Origin: Fidelibacterota bacterium | GTDB lineage: Bacteria > Marinisomatota > Marinisomatia > SCGC-AAA003-L08 > TMED161 | DNA length: 10,699 nucleotides | Reading direction: 5' to 3' | NCBI GenBank assembly: GCA_002591605.1 | Contig: PCDA01000003.1 | Coordinates: forward strand, 10,155-20,853 | Part shown: piece after piece, positions 7,321 to 10,699 of the stretch | Numbering within the stretch: the first letter of the stretch is position 1 | Layout of the letters: each line of letters starts with the position of its first letter | Made by a program: the position numbers and the translations under genes | Notes under the pieces: model-generated | What the model was told of the DNA's origin: nothing | Databases searched by the model: none | Seen by the model: the letters and a program-made list of their open reading frames with translations, nothing else

Positions 7321-8016
7321 TTGATAAAAAAGTATTATACACTCCTAATTGCATCCGATTCAAATCATTTAAATAAATCTATTAGATTATCTCAGGTTTC
7401 TATGATTTTTTTTGCTGCTTTATTTTTAGTTATACTATGTTTTTCCTATTATGGATTCTCATCCTATTTCTTTCCAAGTAAAAAAATAATTCAGCATCAA
7501 TCTTTGAAGGAATTCCAATCCAATGTAGTTGATATCATTTTTGACCAATCATTTTCAAATTATTCTGATTCTTTCAACATACGACAAATAAAGAATTTAG
7601 TTTTAAATGATGGGCCATCTACTATGATGATTGCTCCTGTTGAAGGATATTCAACTGAAGGTATTGATTTAGATAAAAAACATCATGGGGTTGACATTGT
7701 ATCTAAAAAGGGTGATTTAATTAAGTCTGCTCAAGATGGAATGGTTGTTTTCTCAGGCTACAATCAAGAGTCTGGCAATACAATAATTATTTCTCATCCA
7801 TTCAATTATTTTACTGTATATAGCCATTGTGATTCACTTTTAGTTAATGTGCGTGATATTGTATTACAAGGAGATTATATAGCAACGCTTGGAGAAACAG
7901 GAGAAATTAAATCTGGTCCACATCTTCACTTTGAAATTTGGCATAATGATACTATTATAGACCCTAGAAATGTAATAAAAAAATATGGAGAATTAGATGT
8001 TTCAACAGAGCAGTAA
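7321..8016 (+). CDS. Membrane-anchored M23 (LytM-type) peptidoglycan metallopeptidase
   Basis: M23 enzymes are zinc endopeptidases that cut peptide crosslinks in peptidoglycan. The 231-residue protein has a short cytoplasmic N-terminus, one membrane helix (about 26-47), a brief periplasmic linker, and a catalytic domain (about 100-220). The zinc and catalytic residues look complete: H121 and D125 (HHGVD), H169 (VYSHC), and H201 and H203 (GPHLHFEIW). It is therefore expected to be active. The start is TTG at 7321, four bases after parB; the next ATG (7402) would remove much of the membrane anchor. The N-terminal stretch KKYYTLLIA fits the TTG choice. The 3' end overlaps the bactofilin gene by 20 bases. 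M23 enzymes encoded beside bactofilins are known shape-determining pairs (for example Csd1 with CcmA in Helicobacter), so a role in cell shape is inferred. Confidence 0.92.
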   Translation: MIKKYYTLLIASDSNHLNKSIRLSQVSMIFFAALFLVILCFSYYGFSSYFFPSKKIIQHQSLKEFQSNVVDIIFDQSFSNYSDSFNIRQIKNLVLNDGPSTMMIAPVEGYSTEGIDLDKKHHGVDIVSKKGDLIKSAQDGMVVFSGYNQESGNTIIISHPFNYFTVYSHCDSLLVNVRDIVLQGDYIATLGETGEIKSGPHLHFEIWHNDTIIDPRNVIKKYGELDVSTEQ

Positions 8017-8392
8017 TTCAATGAGTTCTATTATAGGGCCTGACTTGGAAATAAATGGCAATATAAATATCAAGGGTGATCTTTTGATATATGGCCATGT
8101 TGAAGGTAGCATTAATTGCGATGGACTTGTCACTACAATGAAAGGTTCTACTGTTAATGGATCGATAGTTACTAAATTTGCAGATATTAGTGGAAAAATT
8201 GAGGGAAATCTAGAGGCTAAAAATAAAGTAAGTTTATCCTCTACAGCTTCTTTAAGTGGAGATTTACTCGCATCCATCATTGTAATTGAAGAAGGTGCCA
8301 AATTTAATGGATTATGTAAAATGAATTCCGAATCAGAAGAAAAACTACAAAATTCAAAGGTTGCAAATCTTAATGAAGGGACAAAAGTCTAA
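7997..8392 (+). CDS. Bactofilin cytoskeletal protein
   Basis: Bactofilins form nucleotide-free filaments from a right-handed beta-helix and act as scaffolds for cell-wall enzymes and, in some species, for ParAB. The 131-residue protein has a short disordered N-terminus, then the repeating short strands of the family (about 12-108). These include SIIGPDLEINGNI, GDLLIYGHVEGSI, GKIEGNLEAKN and AKFNGL, with glycine turns at regular spacing, followed by a charged C-terminal tail. Two starts are possible: ATG 7997, inside the peptidase gene, and ATG 8021 (codon 9), four bases after the peptidase stop. Neither has a strong Shine-Dalgarno, and the beta-helix is intact from either. Its place after an M23 gene and close to parAB supports a role in envelope patterning. 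The symbols ccmA and bacA are used for the family; I cannot choose one. Confidence 0.93.
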   Translation: MFQQSSNSMSSIIGPDLEINGNINIKGDLLIYGHVEGSINCDGLVTTMKGSTVNGSIVTKFADISGKIEGNLEAKNKVSLSSTASLSGDLLASIIVIEEGAKFNGLCKMNSESEEKLQNSKVANLNEGTKV

Positions 8393-8570
8393 TTGGCTTA
8401 GGTTGTCTTCTATTGGATTTCAAATAGCGGGATCTTTGGCGTTATTTGGATGGATAGGAGATTTAATTGATAATAGATTTGATTCAAATCCAATATTTCT
8501 AGTATTCGGACTCATATTTGGGGCAACTGCATCTTTGTATCAAATTTGGAAAATGATAGATAGCACGTGA
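8373..8570 (+). CDS. atpZ: AtpZ/AtpI-family F0F1 ATPase assembly protein
   Basis: Small two-helix proteins of this family are encoded before the F0 genes and are thought to help c-ring assembly or cation transport. The 65-residue product has a short basic N-terminus, helix one (about 11-29, ending GWIGDLID), a short loop, and helix two (about 38-58) containing the glycine-rich LVFGLIFGATASLYQIWK. This matches the family layout. I chose the ATG at 8373: an AAAGG lies at 8356-8360 upstream, whereas a TTG at 8361 in the same frame would sit against that motif. The gene starts inside the end of the bactofilin gene (20-base overlap), and its stop overlaps the next start (GTGA). The function is inferred from family and position. 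Confidence 0.75.
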   Translation: MKGQKSNWLRLSSIGFQIAGSLALFGWIGDLIDNRFDSNPIFLVFGLIFGATASLYQIWKMIDST

Positions 8571-8854
8571 TTTACTTTATAATCTTCATACTTTTAATTA
8601 TTTTTATTTTAACCTATTTATATATCATTTATAATAAAAAATTAGTCGAGAGTAATCAATTTATTAAAGCTCAAATAACATATTTTATTCAAAAAGTTTT
8701 AGCAGTATCTTCAATTACCTATTTTTTTTGTTTTTTTTCTCCAACAAATAGCTCCAAATTCATACTATCATCATTGATGATATTTATAGTATTTCATTTT
8801 TTAGAAGCAGTGGTTATACAAAAAAAAATTAATATGAAAGATTTTAATGGCTAA
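8567..8854 (+). CDS. Small three-helix membrane protein in the atpI position
   Basis: I do not recognise this 95-residue protein by motif. It is very hydrophobic, with about three membrane helices (2-22, 40-57, 63-85), the last followed by a basic end (QKKINMK). Phenylalanine and isoleucine dominate. It starts with GTG overlapping the atpZ stop (GTGA) and ends 8 bases inside atpB. The packing on both sides shows it is a genuine member of the ATP synthase gene run. AtpI of other bacteria occupies the same place and is also a small membrane protein, usually somewhat longer, so a diverged AtpI-like role is plausible but rests on context alone. Confidence 0.7.
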   Translation: MIYFIIFILLIIFILTYLYIIYNKKLVESNQFIKAQITYFIQKVLAVSSITYFFCFFSPTNSSKFILSSLMIFIVFHFLEAVVIQKKINMKDFNG

Positions 8855-9725
8855 TTCAGCACAATTTGACGGTGGAACAATATTGCACCACGTTACAAAC
8901 TGGAGGGATGATGTATGGATTCCTCTTAATATGTTTGGAGTTGATTTATCTATTACTAAACATGTATTGATGCTTTGGATTGTTGCGTCAATAACTATAG
9001 CTTTAACTTTGTACGCGACTAGAGCCTATAGAAAAAATATAAATGCCAAGCCCAAAGGTATAGCACATCTATATGAAATTTTATTAGAGTTTGTTAAAAC
9101 TGATATAGTATTACCAAACATAGGGAGTAAGGGCTACAGGACCTGGACACCTCTTATTGCAACTTTTTTTACATTCATATTAATAAGTAATTATATTGGG
9201 TTAATTCCTTTTTTTGAAAAAATTCAAACTATACTTCCTGTTTATGATGGCACTTCAAATAAATTTGCCCCAGTTTCCGGGAGCTCAACAATAACAGGCA
9301 ATTTCACAGTAACTGCTGCATTATCAGTAATTACATTTTTTTCAATAATTATAGCTGGAACTATGAAGCATGGGTTTATTGGACATTGGAAAAATATGAT
9401 TCCGGGTGGTGTTCCTGCACCTGTTTTAATTATTTTAATTCCAATTGAAATAGCTGGAATGTTTATCAAGCCATTAGCATTAATCTTGCGTTTGGGTGCT
9501 AATATGACAGCAGGTCACATTGGTATGGTTGCGATTTTTGGTATACCTATGATAATTTATCAATCAGGAGCATCTATTGGAGTTGGTATATCAGTTGGTG
9601 TTGTATCTGTTATTTTAAATACAGCAATATATTTTCTAGAATTTATAGTTTGTTTAGTGCAAGCGTATGTTTTTTCATTGTTATCAGCAGTATTTATTGG
9701 GATGGCAATTCATGCAGACCACTAA
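8847..9725 (+). CDS. atpB: ATP synthase F0 subunit a
   Basis: Subunit a forms the two proton half-channels beside the c-ring. The 292-residue protein has a periplasmic N-terminus containing HHVTNW, then several membrane helices. The essential arginine is R215 in KPLALILRLGANMTAGH (208-224), and Q272 in CLVQAYVFSLL aligns with E. coli Q252. E201 (PIEIAG) is also present. H223 and E265 occupy the places of E. coli E219 and H245, a His/Glu exchange. The TGNFTVTAAL segment (150-159) after a loop resembles subunit a of Bacteroidetes-like lineages. The gene overlaps the preceding gene by 8 bases. Length and residues indicate a functional protein. Confidence 0.97.
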   Translation: MANSAQFDGGTILHHVTNWRDDVWIPLNMFGVDLSITKHVLMLWIVASITIALTLYATRAYRKNINAKPKGIAHLYEILLEFVKTDIVLPNIGSKGYRTWTPLIATFFTFILISNYIGLIPFFEKIQTILPVYDGTSNKFAPVSGSSTITGNFTVTAALSVITFFSIIIAGTMKHGFIGHWKNMIPGGVPAPVLIILIPIEIAGMFIKPLALILRLGANMTAGHIGMVAIFGIPMIIYQSGASIGVGISVGVVSVILNTAIYFLEFIVCLVQAYVFSLLSAVFIGMAIHADH

Positions 9726-9763
9726 AATTGAAGTTTTCATTAAATTAACAAAGGAGTAAGTAA
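9726..9763 (+). promoter_or_regulatory. Translation initiation region with strong Shine-Dalgarno for atpE
   Basis: The 38-base gap between atpB and atpE is A+T-rich and ends in AAAGGAG (9750-9756), 7 bases before the atpE ATG. It is the best ribosome binding site in the plus-strand run, whose other genes mostly overlap and have weak sites. Subunit c is needed in many copies per complex, so stronger initiation here makes sense and parallels the U-rich enhancer known before E. coli atpE. No promoter was assigned. Confidence 0.7.
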
Positions 9764-10045
9764 ATGAGTAATAGAAGAATGTTCTTAATGGTTTGTTGTG
9801 TTATGGTATCATCAGCTTTTGGAGCGGACAATACATATAAAGGTCTTGCTGCAATTGGAGCTGCTTTTGCTGTAATTGGCGCTGGTATTGGTATTGGAAA
9901 TATATTTTCTTCAGCTGCTCAAGCTATTGCAAGACAGCCAGAAGCTACAAATGATATTAAAGGAACTGTAAACCTTCCTTTATTCCTTCTTGAAGGAGTT
10001 GCAATTATTGCATTGGTTGTTTGTATTCTAGCTGTTGTAGCTTAA
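9764..10045 (+). CDS. atpE: ATP synthase F0 subunit c, with N-terminal signal-like extension
   Basis: Subunit c forms the rotating ring that carries protons. The core (about residues 24-93) is a helix hairpin. Helix one has GAAFAVIGAGIGIGNI (32-47), the polar loop is ARQPEATNDI (56-65), and helix two carries the ion-binding glutamate E77 (LLEGVAII). The residue after E77 is glycine and the position equivalent to the sodium-binding glutamine is N46, so proton coupling is more likely than sodium. The first 20-21 residues (MSNRRMFLM, then a hydrophobic core ending SSAFGA) look like a cleavable signal peptide, with a possible cut after G20. This makes the gene product 93 residues, against about 70-80 for many c subunits. 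A strong ribosome binding site precedes it. Confidence 0.96.
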   Translation: MSNRRMFLMVCCVMVSSAFGADNTYKGLAAIGAAFAVIGAGIGIGNIFSSAAQAIARQPEATNDIKGTVNLPLFLLEGVAIIALVVCILAVVA

Positions 10046-10069
10046 TTAAATTATAACTAAAAGGTTATT

Positions 10070-10639
10070 ATGAATAGATTAATCGCACTAGTCTTGATTG
10101 GTTGCGCATTCTCTGCTGGCCCAAGTAGTGGAGGCAAAGAGGTTACATGGATTGAAGCTTGGTTGATACCTGATCCGGGATTATTTATGTGGACTCTTGT
10201 CACATTCTTTATAGTATTAATTATACTAAAAGTTGCAGCTTGGAAGCCCTTAATGGATGCTTTAGATGCAAGAGAGCAAAGAATTAATGATGCTCTTTCT
10301 TCAGCTGACAAAGCAAGAGAAGAAGCTGAAAAAGTTTCTAATGAATATGATGAGATGATCAAAAAAGCCCAAGCTGAAGCTCAAGATATAGTAGCTAAAA
10401 GTAAAGAGGCAGGAGATAATCTCAGAAATGAAATTGAACGAAAAGCCCAAGAAAAAGCAGATGAATTAATTGAAAAGTCAAATAAGCAAATTGATTCAGC
10501 CAAAGCAAAAGCTATTGATGAGTTAAAATCAATTTCTGTTGATTTAGCTATAAAAGCAGCATCAAAGGTATTAGATAAGAATTTAGATGATAATACCAAT
10601 AGAGACTTAGCTAAATCAACTATTAACGAGGCAAATTAA
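10070..10639 (+). CDS. atpF: ATP synthase F0 subunit b, with N-terminal lipobox-like sequence
   Basis: Subunit b is the peripheral stalk that holds F1 against subunit a. The 189-residue protein has the family segment DPGLFMWTLVTFFIVLIILK (35-54) as its membrane helix, followed by AAWKPLMDALDAREQRINDAL. A long charged coiled coil rich in Ala, Glu and Lys then runs to about residue 165. Before the membrane helix is an extra hydrophobic start, MNRLIALVLIGC, ending in a lipobox-like LIGC (9-12), then a Gly/Ser-rich stretch. This could be a short lipoprotein or ordinary signal peptide, which fits the known N-out topology of b. AAAAGG (10059-10064) lies 5 bases before the ATG. The gene begins 24 bases after atpE and ends directly against atpH. 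Confidence 0.95.
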   Translation: MNRLIALVLIGCAFSAGPSSGGKEVTWIEAWLIPDPGLFMWTLVTFFIVLIILKVAAWKPLMDALDAREQRINDALSSADKAREEAEKVSNEYDEMIKKAQAEAQDIVAKSKEAGDNLRNEIERKAQEKADELIEKSNKQIDSAKAKAIDELKSISVDLAIKAASKVLDKNLDDNTNRDLAKSTINEAN

Positions 10640-10699
10640 TTGAAAGATACCAGAAAAATCAATAAATATGCACATTCATTAATTAATGTCACCAATTCT
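10640..10699 (+). CDS. atpH: ATP synthase F1 subunit delta, partial (C-terminus off the right edge)
   Basis: Immediately after the atpF stop, TTG at 10640 opens a frame of 20 codons to the window edge. Its N-terminus contains INKYAHSLINV, matching the KYAxAL-type start of subunit delta, the protein that joins the b stalk to the top of F1. GAGGC (10628-10632), 7 bases upstream, is a suitable Shine-Dalgarno. The in-frame atpF stop directly upstream and the lack of a later in-frame ATG before the edge leave TTG as the only visible start. Order after atpF also predicts atpH. Only the first 20 residues can be seen. Confidence 0.75.
   Translation, partial: MKDTRKINKYAHSLINVTNS

Noticed and set aside
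8002..8301. Minus-strand open frame of 99 codons
   Set aside because: It is antisense to the bactofilin gene, whose beta-helix repeats explain the sequence.
8559..8574. CACGTG core at the atpZ stop, possible parS site
   Set aside because: Only about 9 of 16 positions match the parS consensus, and the flanks are not palindromic. The core is explained by the end of atpZ and the next start.
10057..10362. Minus-strand open frame of 101 codons
   Set aside because: It is antisense to atpF. The frame is open because of the Ala/Glu/Lys-rich codon pattern of the coiled coil.

Overview
The window is a low-GC bacterial chromosome segment with tightly packed housekeeping genes. Several features point to the Fibrobacteres-Chlorobi-Bacteroidetes side of the tree, most plausibly a marine Marinimicrobia (SAR406)-like genome: a TGN-x-xVT segment in ATP synthase subunit a, a bactofilin/M23 peptidase pair after parAB, A+T-rich streamlined intergenic gaps, and non-ATG starts at gene junctions. 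This taxonomic placement is inference from gene style, not from a marker gene.

Layout, left to right. (1) Positions 1-2644, minus strand: secD followed by secF (cut by the left edge), overlapping by one base (TAATG). Together they form the Sec translocon accessory complex. A candidate extended -10 promoter with an overlapping dyad lies just upstream of secD. (2) Positions 2645-5674: a low-density accessory-looking stretch. It holds a plus-strand 164-codon reading frame broken by three nonsense codons (a pseudogene encoding a signal-peptide-bearing protein), then two minus-strand class III nucleotide cyclases 31 bp apart. One has the catalytic domain first and a four-helix membrane anchor last; the other has a six-helix membrane domain first and the catalytic domain last. 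(3) Positions 5675-10699, plus strand: a long gene run with overlaps or very short gaps: parA, parB, an M23 metallopeptidase, a bactofilin, a small AtpZ-type protein, an unrecognised three-helix membrane protein in the atpI position, then atpB, atpE, atpF and the start of atpH (cut by the right edge).

How the genes fit together. ParA/ParB segregate the chromosome origin. The membrane-anchored M23 peptidase and the bactofilin scaffold are a known type of cell-shape pair. The atp genes build the F0 part of ATP synthase, with F1 genes expected beyond the right edge. Gene overlaps of 4-20 bp link segregation, envelope and energy genes into what looks like one transcription unit, for which a promoter candidate is visible at 5576-5604. 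The two cyclases imply local cAMP or cGMP signalling, but no receptor gene is visible.

No rRNA, tRNA, CRISPR array, insertion sequence or clear parS site was seen. The strongest unusual items are the three-stop pseudogene, the cyclase pair with mirrored architecture (one lacking the usual purine-selecting lysine), and the signal-peptide or lipobox N-termini on ATP synthase subunits c and b.
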